The notes under the pieces: generated by a model
Databases searched by the model: none
Told to the model about the DNA's origin: nothing
What the model saw: the letters and a program-made list of their open reading frames with translations, nothing else
Shown here: positions 1 through 5,129 of the stretch, one piece after another
Layout: every line of letters starts with the position of its first letter
How positions within the stretch are numbered: position 1 is the stretch's first letter
Assembly (NCBI GenBank): GCA_031276685.1
Contig: JAISMQ010000208.1
Span: 1-5,159 of the forward strand
Length of the DNA: 5,159 bases
From: Treponema sp.
GTDB taxonomy: Bacteria; Spirochaetota; Spirochaetia; Treponematales; Breznakiellaceae
Direction: 5' to 3'
Made by a program: the position numbers and the translations under genes

Positions 1-140
1 AAAGACCGAACGAAGAAAAGGGCAAAGTTTCGTCTGCTAACATTGGCGCAGTCTAGCACAGTTCGGCCTTCCTGCTAAAGGCCCCGCCCGTCGCGGCCCC
101 GTTTCCGGGTCCCGCTTCCAAAACCTCGGCTGTCATCGCG
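1..140. other. GC-rich flank without a convincing gene; several small inverted repeats
   Basis: I see no gene here that I can support. All three plus frames stop early (stops at 38-40, 54-56 and 76-78), so the tail of a plus-strand gene from beyond the left edge is possible but undecided; the frame ending at 56 would read RPNEEKGKVSSANIGAV. Inverted repeats: CCGAAC (6-11) with GTTCGG (61-66); GGCCTT (65-70) with AAGGCC (78-83); CCCG (98-101) with CGGG (106-109) around a TTTC loop, which is GAAA on the minus strand. CTGCTAA occurs at 34-40 and 72-78, and GGCCCCG at 80-86 and 95-101. No hairpin is followed by a U-run on either strand, so none is a standard terminator for the acyltransferase gene. 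An intergenic repeat or a structured 3' region is possible. Confidence 0.4.
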
Positions 141-1241
141 TTAAGCCCGGCCCTGCGGGGTCTCCGGCCGCCCCCGTATGCCGAACAGCAAATACCGCAA
201 TATAGGAACCAACCGCGTAATTTCACAAAATAGTATTGTTGTTCCGAATGAAAAAAGCAATAACAACATATAATTGCAGATCATGGGAAATTTAAATTTT
301 GACATTAGAATATACGCCGTGAACAGCATTATGGGAAAATGGCTTACATACCATAAAAAACTGCGGCTGTTTAAATATTTCATAAATTTATTGGTTCCAT
401 CAAAATACTTTTTTGAACAGCCCAATATTGCCAGCATCATTATCCATGCGTAAAGATTCGTCAAAGGATGTTCCAGATAATGTGCCGAACTGTAATCCTG
501 CCCGTAAAAATAACAAATTTCAACAATGCCAAGTATTACGCCGGCTGCAAGCAGCGGAAGCCTGAATTTTACCAATATCGCGATTATCTTTTCTTTTGAA
601 AATAAATAATACCCCGTCAAAAAGGTAAATAAATATATGCCGTTTCTGAATTTTATTAAAACCGGCGTATTAAGCAAACAGGAAGAACCCCAAAACGGGA
701 CAACAAGAAGAAGCAGCACAAAAATATTTGCCCTGCCCGCCAGATCCCCAAGACGATCGTTTTTGTCTATTTTCCGTATTAGCAGCAAAACTATTGAAAT
801 CATAAACAGTTCCAGCATAAACCACAAGGGCCCAATGCTTAAAAATACAAAATATGCCATCACGCCGAAGCCATAATGTTCAGGGGATATGGGGAAATAC
901 TGTAGCGTTACCCAGGCATTTATCCACCCCAGTAAAAGCATCCCGCCGAATAGCGGTACCAATAATTTTTGCCTCCGTTCTTTTAAAAATTGTTTCCCCG
1001 TGCGTTTTTGCAAAGCGTATCTGGTACTTATACCGGCCAGCATGAACATAACAGCCATAAACCACGGATACACAGCGTAGCAAAATCCGTCAAAAAGCGG
1101 GATTCCCGTTCCTTCGATGTTTTTAAGGACACCAACACTGTTAAACAGATAAACAACGTGATAAACTATCACGGTTACTGTCGTAACAGATCGTACATTA
1201 TCAATAAAATGCTTTCTGGAAACATTAGCCATTATATCCAT
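141..1241 (-). CDS. acyltransferase 3 family integral membrane protein (OafA/YrhL-like)
   Basis: A 366-residue multi-pass inner-membrane protein of the acyltransferase-3 type. Members transfer acetyl or other acyl groups to surface sugars, peptidoglycan or small molecules; the acceptor here is unknown. Visible family marks: R17 and H28 in the first membrane segment (NVRSVTTVTVIVYH), the FMLAGIS motif at 66-72, the basic loop RRQKLLVP at 89-96, GPLWFM at 137-142, and SFLWYVSHFPI at 294-304. About ten hydrophobic segments lie near 18-36, 56-74, 94-112, 126-154, 172-187, 200-214, 227-245, 262-275, 294-313 and 320-343. Length is normal for the family. ATG 1241 is the longest start; ATG 1232 (three codons in) is an alternative, and neither has a strong Shine-Dalgarno site. 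The gene is AT-richer than everything around it, except that the last 10 or so codons (GRPETPQGRA) are GC-rich. This suggests acquired DNA whose end runs into resident sequence. It is divergent from the HAD gene. Confidence 0.88.
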   Translation of the reverse strand: MDIMANVSRKHFIDNVRSVTTVTVIVYHVVYLFNSVGVLKNIEGTGIPLFDGFCYAVYPWFMAVMFMLAGISTRYALQKRTGKQFLKERRQKLLVPLFGGMLLLGWINAWVTLQYFPISPEHYGFGVMAYFVFLSIGPLWFMLELFMISIVLLLIRKIDKNDRLGDLAGRANIFVLLLLVVPFWGSSCLLNTPVLIKFRNGIYLFTFLTGYYLFSKEKIIAILVKFRLPLLAAGVILGIVEICYFYGQDYSSAHYLEHPLTNLYAWIMMLAILGCSKKYFDGTNKFMKYLNSRSFLWYVSHFPIMLFTAYILMSKFKFPMICNYMLLLLFSFGTTILFCEITRLVPILRYLLFGIRGRPETPQGRA

Positions 1242-1252
1242 TCAGTACTCTG

Positions 1253-1281
1253 ATAATGCCAAAGAAAGACTGATGCGTCAA
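1253..1281 (-). promoter_or_regulatory. sigma70-type promoter of the acyltransferase gene
   Basis: On the minus strand TTGACG (1281-1276) is followed after exactly 17 bp by CATTAT (1258-1253). That is five of six matches in the -35 box and four of six in the -10 box. Transcription would start near 1246, only about five bases before ATG 1241, so the leader would be extremely short. A perfect TATAAT also lies at 1236-1231 inside the first codons, but I see no -35 box at a workable distance. Confidence 0.5.
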
Positions 1282-1291
1282 GTGTTTTGAA

Positions 1292-1319
1292 TGAATTTGC
1301 TAAATATTTCGAAAATTCA
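1292..1319. promoter_or_regulatory. 28-bp dyad, candidate operator between divergent promoters
   Basis: The two halves match at 12 of 14 positions around a centre at 1305.5: TGAATTT (1292-1298) mirrors AAATTCA (1313-1319), and the middle is the palindrome AAATATTT (1302-1309). It sits 10 bp upstream of the acyltransferase -35 box, centred about 60 bp before the predicted start. That is a usual activator distance, and it is about 85 bp before the HAD start. The local AT-richness makes some symmetry likely by chance, so a regulator site is inferred, not shown. Confidence 0.4.
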
Positions 1320-1354
1320 GCAAAAATTACGTCTAATTCCCGCTGCGCGCCGCG

Positions 1355-1383
1355 TTGACAATTCCGCGCCCCCTCCCTATGAT
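1355..1383 (+). promoter_or_regulatory. near-consensus sigma70 promoter of the HAD gene
   Basis: TTGACA (1355-1360) is followed after exactly 17 bp by TATGAT (1378-1383), 11 of 12 consensus bases. The standard 6-7 base distance puts the transcription start at A1390 or A1391, directly at ATG 1391. The TTG at 1355 and the ATGs at 1379 and 1382, which are in frame with the HAD gene, therefore lie inside the promoter and would not be transcribed. Confidence 0.75.
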
Positions 1384-1390
1384 GACCGCA

Positions 1391-2236
1391 ATGACGCAGC
1401 CCCGCCCTTGTTCGATCAAAGCCCTCGCGCTGGACCTTGACGGTACCACCCTGCGGCCGGATAACAGCCTGAGCGAAAGAACCGTCAGGGCTGTCAGGGC
1501 CTGCGCGGACCGGGGTATCCGCCCGATCCTGTGTACGGGGCGGGCTGTCCAGGCTGCGGAGGAGTACCGCGCCGCCCTGGGCCTTGGCGGCCCCCACGTG
1601 TACTGCAACGGCGCGGTGGTGGCGGAGATGCCCGGCTGGAAGATGCACACGCTGGCCCTGCAGGACAAGGAATCCGCGCTGTTCTGCGCGGCCCTGGCCC
1701 GGAAAACCGGGTTTTACTTTCAGGCATACCTCCCCGGCTCCCCGGAAGACCCCCGGCACCGCCTGGTGTCCGAGCGCGGGGGCCCCGAGCGGGACTTCTA
1801 CCGGAAGCACACGGGTATGGAGTCGGAAATTGTGGACCTGGAGGCGGCCCTGGCGGAGACGCCGGGCTGTATCAAGACTATGTTTATCGCCGCTGCGGAA
1901 GCCCAGGCCCAGGTCCGCCCGCTTATCGCGGAACGCTACGGCGGCAGCCTCTACCTTGCCGGGTCCCTGGGGCCCTTTCTGGAGATTATGAGTTCCCGCG
2001 CCACCAAGGGGGAAGGCTTAAAGGCCGCGCTTAAGATCCTGAACCTGGACAGCCGGGACATAATAGCCTTTGGGGACGAGGAAAACGATCTGCCCCTGTT
2101 CAGGGCCGCAGGTTTTTCCGTCGCCCCCGCCAACGCCAGGGACATGGTAAAAGCCGCCGCCGGACTGGTTGTCGGCTCCAACGCCGAAGACGCCGTGTCG
2201 GCTTTTTTGGAAGGATTCTTCGATCTAAAAACCTGA
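1391..2236 (+). CDS. Cof-type HAD-superfamily phosphatase (HAD-IIB)
   Basis: A cytosolic Mg2+-dependent phosphatase of 281 residues, likely acting on sugar phosphates or similar small phosphorylated metabolites; the substrate cannot be read from sequence. All four HAD motifs are present: DLDGT with nucleophile D15 and acid/base D17; CTGR with T49; K206 in TKGEGL; and GDEEND at 228-233 for metal binding. The region between motifs II and III (about 70-190) matches a C2-type cap in size, and total length is usual for Cof proteins. The ORF is open from TTG 1355, but I chose ATG 1391 because the promoter covers the earlier starts and because the N-terminus then sits a normal short distance before the nucleophile. 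No Shine-Dalgarno site precedes any candidate start, which fits a leaderless mRNA. The gene is GC-rich, unlike the divergent acyltransferase gene. It ends 32 bp from the convergent dehydrogenase gene with no intrinsic terminator between them. Confidence 0.92.
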   Translation: MTQPRPCSIKALALDLDGTTLRPDNSLSERTVRAVRACADRGIRPILCTGRAVQAAEEYRAALGLGGPHVYCNGAVVAEMPGWKMHTLALQDKESALFCAALARKTGFYFQAYLPGSPEDPRHRLVSERGGPERDFYRKHTGMESEIVDLEAALAETPGCIKTMFIAAAEAQAQVRPLIAERYGGSLYLAGSLGPFLEIMSSRATKGEGLKAALKILNLDSRDIIAFGDEENDLPLFRAAGFSVAPANARDMVKAAAGLVVGSNAEDAVSAFLEGFFDLKT

Positions 2237-2258
2237 ACGCGCCGTGCCCTGAACGCGC
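2232..2258. repeat. 11-bp direct repeat at the convergent gene junction
   Basis: CCTGAACGCGC occurs at 2232-2242 and again at 2248-2258, a 16-bp period. The first copy includes the HAD stop codon. No hairpin with a U-run is present on either strand in the junction, so there is no recognisable intrinsic terminator. A recent tandem slip is the simplest explanation. Confidence 0.6.
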
Positions 2259-2268
2259 TGCGCGGCGG

Positions 2269-3261
2269 CTAGAAGCCCTCCCGGATAAGGGACTGGGCCA
2301 GGATCATCTCCGCAGCTTTCATCGTATTCAGGGTGTTGTCGAAGCAGGCCATGGGCTGCCCCCCCGAAAGGCAGCAGTTCACAAAGTCTTCCGCCGCAGC
2401 CAGAACCCCGGTGCTGACGTGAACTTCCCCGCTGCCCGCTTCTTTGGCGGCGTCAAAAACCTGCGGGGTAAGGTTCCCGTCGGCGTAAAGGTAGCCCTTG
2501 GTTTCGTGTTCGGCTTCGACAAAGATCCCGGGGGCGTGCATTTCCACCGCGAAGATGCGCTTCCCCGAACTCCAGTTGTTCATCAAGTGTCCGATGCAGC
2601 CGTTGGCGAAGGTCAGTTGGGCCATAATAACGTTGATGTCCACCGTGCCTATTCTGTTGGTAATACTGTCAATTTTCGCAATCTCCGCCCCCGCCATCCA
2701 GCGCAGGGTATCCAGGGCGTGGACCGTGTCGTCCATCATGTGATCCCGCGCACCCAGAAAGTTGTGAATATCGCTTTTGTAAAACTTGCAGACCACGTGG
2801 GTCATCTGCCCCCGTTTAAGACATTCCTCCCGGAGTTTTGTAACCATGGGGGTGTAGCGCCGCTGAAGGCTCACCTGGGTTACTACTCCTTTTTCCCGTG
2901 CCGTCGCCGCCAGCGCCCGCGCCTGGTGGATGGACAGGGCCAGGGGCTTTTCGATGTAAAGGTTAAGCCCCTGGTGCAGGCACCACATCCAGATGTCGTA
3001 CATGATGTGGGGCTGGCCGATAACCGCAACCGTATCCGGCTTGGTCTCGGCTACCATTTTTTGGTAATCGAATACGCCGCCCGCCCCGTAACGGTTTTTA
3101 ATCCCGTACTTGTCGGCGGTGTTTTTGAGCCGTTCCAGGTCGATATCGCAGATCCCGACAATTTCGACTTTTCCGGCCTTGGCCAGATCGTTAAAAGACG
3201 GATAGATCACCTGGTTGGCCCTGCCGCCCGCGCCTATCATGGCAACTTTCAGTTTGTTCAT
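2269..3261 (-). CDS. Gfo/Idh/MocA family NAD(P)-dependent oxidoreductase
   Basis: A cytosolic dehydrogenase of 330 residues, a normal family length. Members oxidise or reduce a hydroxyl or keto group on sugars, inositols and related compounds. The N-terminal Rossmann domain shows the dinucleotide motif GAGGRA at 10-15, with acidic residues in CDID (38-41) at the end of the second strand, which favours NAD(H). EKP at 104-106 carries the expected catalytic lysine K105, and D178, H181 and D184 in DDTVHALD match the family's D-x-x-H-x-x-D active-site pattern. The C-terminal alpha/beta domain (about 125-330) binds substrate. The start is supported by AGGAG seven bases before ATG 3261. It follows the cysteine hydrolase gene by 74 bp and has its own promoter in that gap, so it can be expressed alone or with the cluster. 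Its substrate is unknown; the TIM-barrel neighbour points to a sugar or polyol. Confidence 0.93.
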   Translation of the reverse strand: MNKLKVAMIGAGGRANQVIYPSFNDLAKAGKVEIVGICDIDLERLKNTADKYGIKNRYGAGGVFDYQKMVAETKPDTVAVIGQPHIMYDIWMWCLHQGLNLYIEKPLALSIHQARALAATAREKGVVTQVSLQRRYTPMVTKLREECLKRGQMTHVVCKFYKSDIHNFLGARDHMMDDTVHALDTLRWMAGAEIAKIDSITNRIGTVDINVIMAQLTFANGCIGHLMNNWSSGKRIFAVEMHAPGIFVEAEHETKGYLYADGNLTPQVFDAAKEAGSGEVHVSTGVLAAAEDFVNCCLSGGQPMACFDNTLNTMKAAEMILAQSLIREGF

Positions 3262-3284
3262 TGCAAAGCTCCTAAAATTATTGA

Positions 3285-3312
3285 GTTATACGGCAACCGC
3301 CCGGGTTGTCAA
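3285..3312 (-). promoter_or_regulatory. sigma70-type promoter of the Gfo/Idh/MocA gene
   Basis: On the minus strand TTGACA (3312-3307) is followed after 16 bp by TATAAC (3290-3285), 11 of 12 consensus bases. The predicted start near 3278 leaves a leader of about 17 bases that carries AGGAG (3273-3269). The spacer contains an inverted repeat, CAACC (3294-3298) with GGTTG (3304-3308), that touches the -35 box and could be a repressor site. The promoter begins only 23 bp after the stop of the preceding gene. Confidence 0.7.
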
Positions 3313-3335
3313 ACAGATCCGGTGATGATCCGGCC

Positions 3336-4091
3336 CTATATCTGGTCCGAACCAATGGTAGGACAGTACATTTTTTCGATGTACTCGACTATCAGCCGGG
3401 TACCCTCGTCGTGGTCCACGTAGGGCGGCTTTTCGGGATTGTACATCGCGTCCGTCAGGTCCCTGACCAGGATCGCCGTAAACCCGTGCCGGACCATGTT
3501 TTTAATGCCGAAGGACCGCCCAAGAACGCACATGTTCGTGTGGACCCCCATGTAGATAATGTTGTGGATGCCCCGGTCCCGCAGGACGGAGCGCAGCGCG
3601 TCCCCTTCGTCCCCGCAGATCAGATCCAGGTTCCCGTCAATTTCAATCTTTTCGGTCTGGCGCTTCCAGACCCCGGTATTGGGGGGGTAGGCGTCCAGGG
3701 CGGGAGTATCGCTGCCGCCGTCGGACGAGTCCACCGGCGGGGGGTAGTCGGCGAGGGGGGGCGCGCCGCTTTCCCCGCCGAAGTTTTTGGCCGCGTCAAG
3801 GAACCGTAGTCTGGCCGGATGATCGCGGTAAAAATCCATCGTGTCCGACGGGGCGTGGACGATGAGCATCCCCCTGGCGCGGGCCCGTTGTACCGCGCCG
3901 TTAATTTTTACGGCAAGCACCCCGCAGCGCGCCGTCGCCCCGGTAGACCAGTGCCGGTCCCACATGTCTACCACGACAAGCGCTGTTTTGGAGGCCGGCA
4001 CGGGCAGGATCTTTTCGCTTAGGGCCCAGCGGTTGTACCCGTCTTCGTTTGCCAGTACGCGCCGCCTAAGTGTGAACGTATCGCCGGGCAT
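3336..4091 (-). CDS. isochorismatase-like cysteine hydrolase
   Basis: A cytosolic hydrolase of 251 residues with the isochorismatase/nicotinamidase fold. This family cleaves amide, ureide or related C-N bonds, or vinyl ethers, through an Asp-Lys-Cys triad. D42 in VVVDMWD and C188 in GVHTNMCVLG are clear. The lysine is probably K143 or K148 in VWKRQTEKIEI; sequence alone does not choose between them. The stretch RDLTDAMYNP (210-219) follows the cysteine as in a well-populated subgroup of about 250 residues found beside sugar enzymes. Residues about 104-140 form a Gly/Pro/Asp-rich, probably flexible insertion, encoded by three runs of 6-7 G/C (3681-3687, 3739-3744, 3755-3761). ATG 4091 has GGAGG at 4102-4098, six bases away and lying inside the end of the TIM-barrel gene, whose stop is 2 bp upstream, so translation is probably coupled. 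It is not confidently an isochorismatase proper: no siderophore genes are nearby. Confidence 0.88.
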   Translation of the reverse strand: MPGDTFTLRRRVLANEDGYNRWALSEKILPVPASKTALVVVDMWDRHWSTGATARCGVLAVKINGAVQRARARGMLIVHAPSDTMDFYRDHPARLRFLDAAKNFGGESGAPPLADYPPPVDSSDGGSDTPALDAYPPNTGVWKRQTEKIEIDGNLDLICGDEGDALRSVLRDRGIHNIIYMGVHTNMCVLGRSFGIKNMVRHGFTAILVRDLTDAMYNPEKPPYVDHDEGTRLIVEYIEKMYCPTIGSDQI

Positions 4092-4093
4092 CT

Positions 4094-4930
4094 TCAGCCT
4101 CCAAAGAGTTTTTTGATGTACGGCAGGTCTTCCCGCGTGTAGATTTCCACGTGGGCTTCGTCGCTGTACTCGGCAGGGAGGCAGACGGTTCCCGCGTAGC
4201 CCCTGCTTTTAAGGTAGTCCACCGCGGCCTTCCAACTGCACATGCCGTTGCGTCCGGTAACCCAGTGGACGTTCCATTTGGCCTCGTCCGCCGGGCTGGC
4301 CGGGTTTTCGCGGAACCAGTGGGCGGCCTTAAAGTTTACCATGCACAGGTTGTCCCACAGGCAGTCCAGGGCGTAGCGGGGGTTTTCCCCGGCAAGCCCC
4401 GAATGTCCCGCGTCCCAGACGGCGGCAATGAAGCGCGGATCGTAATCTTTAAGGAGTATGTAGGTGTCGTAGGATCCGGTGATGTCCGCCGGGCCGTAGT
4501 GCATCTGTATTCCCAGGGTAACGCGGTACTTTTCGCAGAAGGGCAGAATTTTGTCGTACTTCCGCCGCAGGGCGTCCATGTTCTCGTGGAACCCCAGAGC
4601 GCGGTTAAAACCCTGGCAGATACGGATGACGGGGATCCCCGCCTCCCCGCAGCCTTCAAACACCGGCTCGTTGACCCCCACTACTTCGCCCTTGCCGTCC
4701 GTGGTCTGCACGTCAATGCCCGCCGCAAGGCTTGCGACCCCCACGCCCTGCTTTTCCAGGGTTTTTGCGAGCCTTACGATCCCCCGGGCCCCCTCCGACG
4801 GCTGTACCTGGTAGCCGTCCCGCAGGGGGTACTCCACGGCGTCAAAGCCCATGTTCTTTACCAGCGCACCCAGTTCGTCCAGGGATTGGGTTTTCCACGG
4901 TTTTGTAAAAACTGAAAATTGGTTTGCCAT
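4094..4930 (-). CDS. sugar phosphate isomerase/epimerase-like TIM-barrel protein (AP endonuclease 2 / xylose isomerase-like)
   Basis: A 278-residue single-domain TIM barrel of the superfamily that includes IolE, hydroxypyruvate isomerase, tagatose epimerases and endonuclease IV. These are usually divalent-metal enzymes that isomerise, epimerise, dehydrate or cleave sugar-like substrates. Candidate metal or catalytic residues at strand ends are E33 (AVEYPLRD), H144 (GIQMHYG), D173 and H176 (VWDAGH), K201 (NFKAAHW) and E254 (PAEY). The strand that often ends in a metal-binding Glu has Q142 instead, as I recall for one branch of this superfamily. DNA repair activity is unlikely: the endonuclease IV zinc-cluster signature is not recognisable. 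ATG 4930 has GGAGG (4939-4935) at a tight 4-base spacing. It is the first gene of the three-gene cluster, and its last Gly-Gly codons supply the Shine-Dalgarno site of the next gene. The substrate is unknown. Confidence 0.88.
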   Translation of the reverse strand: MANQFSVFTKPWKTQSLDELGALVKNMGFDAVEYPLRDGYQVQPSEGARGIVRLAKTLEKQGVGVASLAAGIDVQTTDGKGEVVGVNEPVFEGCGEAGIPVIRICQGFNRALGFHENMDALRRKYDKILPFCEKYRVTLGIQMHYGPADITGSYDTYILLKDYDPRFIAAVWDAGHSGLAGENPRYALDCLWDNLCMVNFKAAHWFRENPASPADEAKWNVHWVTGRNGMCSWKAAVDYLKSRGYAGTVCLPAEYSDEAHVEIYTREDLPYIKKLFGG

Positions 4931-4946
4931 AATGCCTCCGCCGCTA

Positions 4947-4955
4947 GGTATACCA
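4947..4955 (-). promoter_or_regulatory. possible extended -10 promoter of the three-gene cluster
   Basis: Minus-strand TGGTATACC (4955-4947) fits an extended -10 element (TG, one base, then TATACC, four of six). No good -35 box is visible at 16-18 bp. The predicted start near 4940 would leave a leader of about ten bases consisting mainly of the GGAGG Shine-Dalgarno site. GGTATACC is itself an 8-bp palindrome. A regulator-dependent promoter would fit the missing -35 box. Confidence 0.35.
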
Positions 4956-4964
4956 TGTTTGGTT

Positions 4965-4988
4965 AAAAAATGCTCCCCGGTGTGGGGA
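4965..4988 (-). terminator. weak hairpin plus U-run, possible second terminator or attenuator
   Basis: On the minus strand TCCCC (4988-4984), loop ACACC, GGGGA (4978-4974), then GCA and six T (4970-4965). The stem is only five base pairs and three bases separate it from the U-run, so it is a weak candidate. It would act as a back-up terminator for the gene to the right, or as an attenuator if an upstream promoter exists. Confidence 0.25.
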
Positions 4989-4989
4989 A

Positions 4990-5000
4990 TCCGCAGCGGA
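4990..5000. promoter_or_regulatory. 11-bp perfect palindrome upstream of the TIM-barrel gene
   Basis: TCCGCAGCGGA is fully symmetric around A4995. It lies about 55 bp before the predicted transcription start of the cluster, a possible regulator position. A short GC-rich palindrome can arise by chance here, so its role is a guess. Confidence 0.25.
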
Positions 5001-5059
5001 CAGGGGAAGCTGTTGGGAAAGGTGTAAAGCGGCCGGGGTGATAGGCGGCCCTGGCCTGC

Positions 5060-5096
5060 AAAAAAAAGGGGGCCGGCAGGTTTCCCTGCCGGCCCC
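5060..5096 (-). terminator. strong Rho-independent terminator
   Basis: A perfect 12-bp GC-rich stem: on the minus strand GGGGCCGGCAGG (5096-5085), loop GAAA, CCTGCCGGCCCC (5080-5069), one C, then eight T (5067-5060). There is no T-run on the plus strand after the stem, so it works only leftward. It ends a transcript coming from beyond the right edge and insulates the TIM-barrel cluster from it. Confidence 0.93.
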
Positions 5097-5129
5097 TCCA
5101 GCGCCCGGCTTAACGCGCGCCGGACCGCA

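Noticed and set aside
65..109. Intrinsic terminator after the acyltransferase gene
   Set aside because: The hairpins at 65-83 and 98-109 have short stems and no U-run follows them on the minus strand.
1355..1390. TTG 1355, ATG 1379 and ATG 1382 as starts of the HAD gene
   Set aside because: They lie inside the promoter boxes TTGACA and TATGAT and would not be transcribed; none has a Shine-Dalgarno site.
1232..1810. Minus-strand open frame of 192 codons opposite the HAD gene
   Set aside because: It overlaps the HAD catalytic region and the divergent promoters, and its translation is low-complexity with no domain.
2237..2268. Bidirectional terminator between the convergent HAD and dehydrogenase genes
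   Set aside because: The short GC-rich self-complementary bits (for example CGCG-CTG-CGCG) have no U-run on either side and only 4-bp stems.
2419..3423. Long plus-strand open frame of 334 codons opposite the Gfo/Idh/MocA gene
   Set aside because: It is a shadow of the GC-rich minus-strand gene, which has clear family motifs, a promoter and a Shine-Dalgarno site. The antisense translation has no recognisable domain.
4151..4915. Plus-strand open frame of 254 codons opposite the TIM-barrel gene
   Set aside because: It mirrors the real gene almost exactly and shows no family motif; it is an effect of GC-rich codon use.
4094..4930. Endonuclease IV (DNA repair) as the function of the TIM-barrel gene
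   Set aside because: The fold superfamily is shared, but the three-zinc signature of endonuclease IV is not recognisable and the neighbours are metabolic enzymes.
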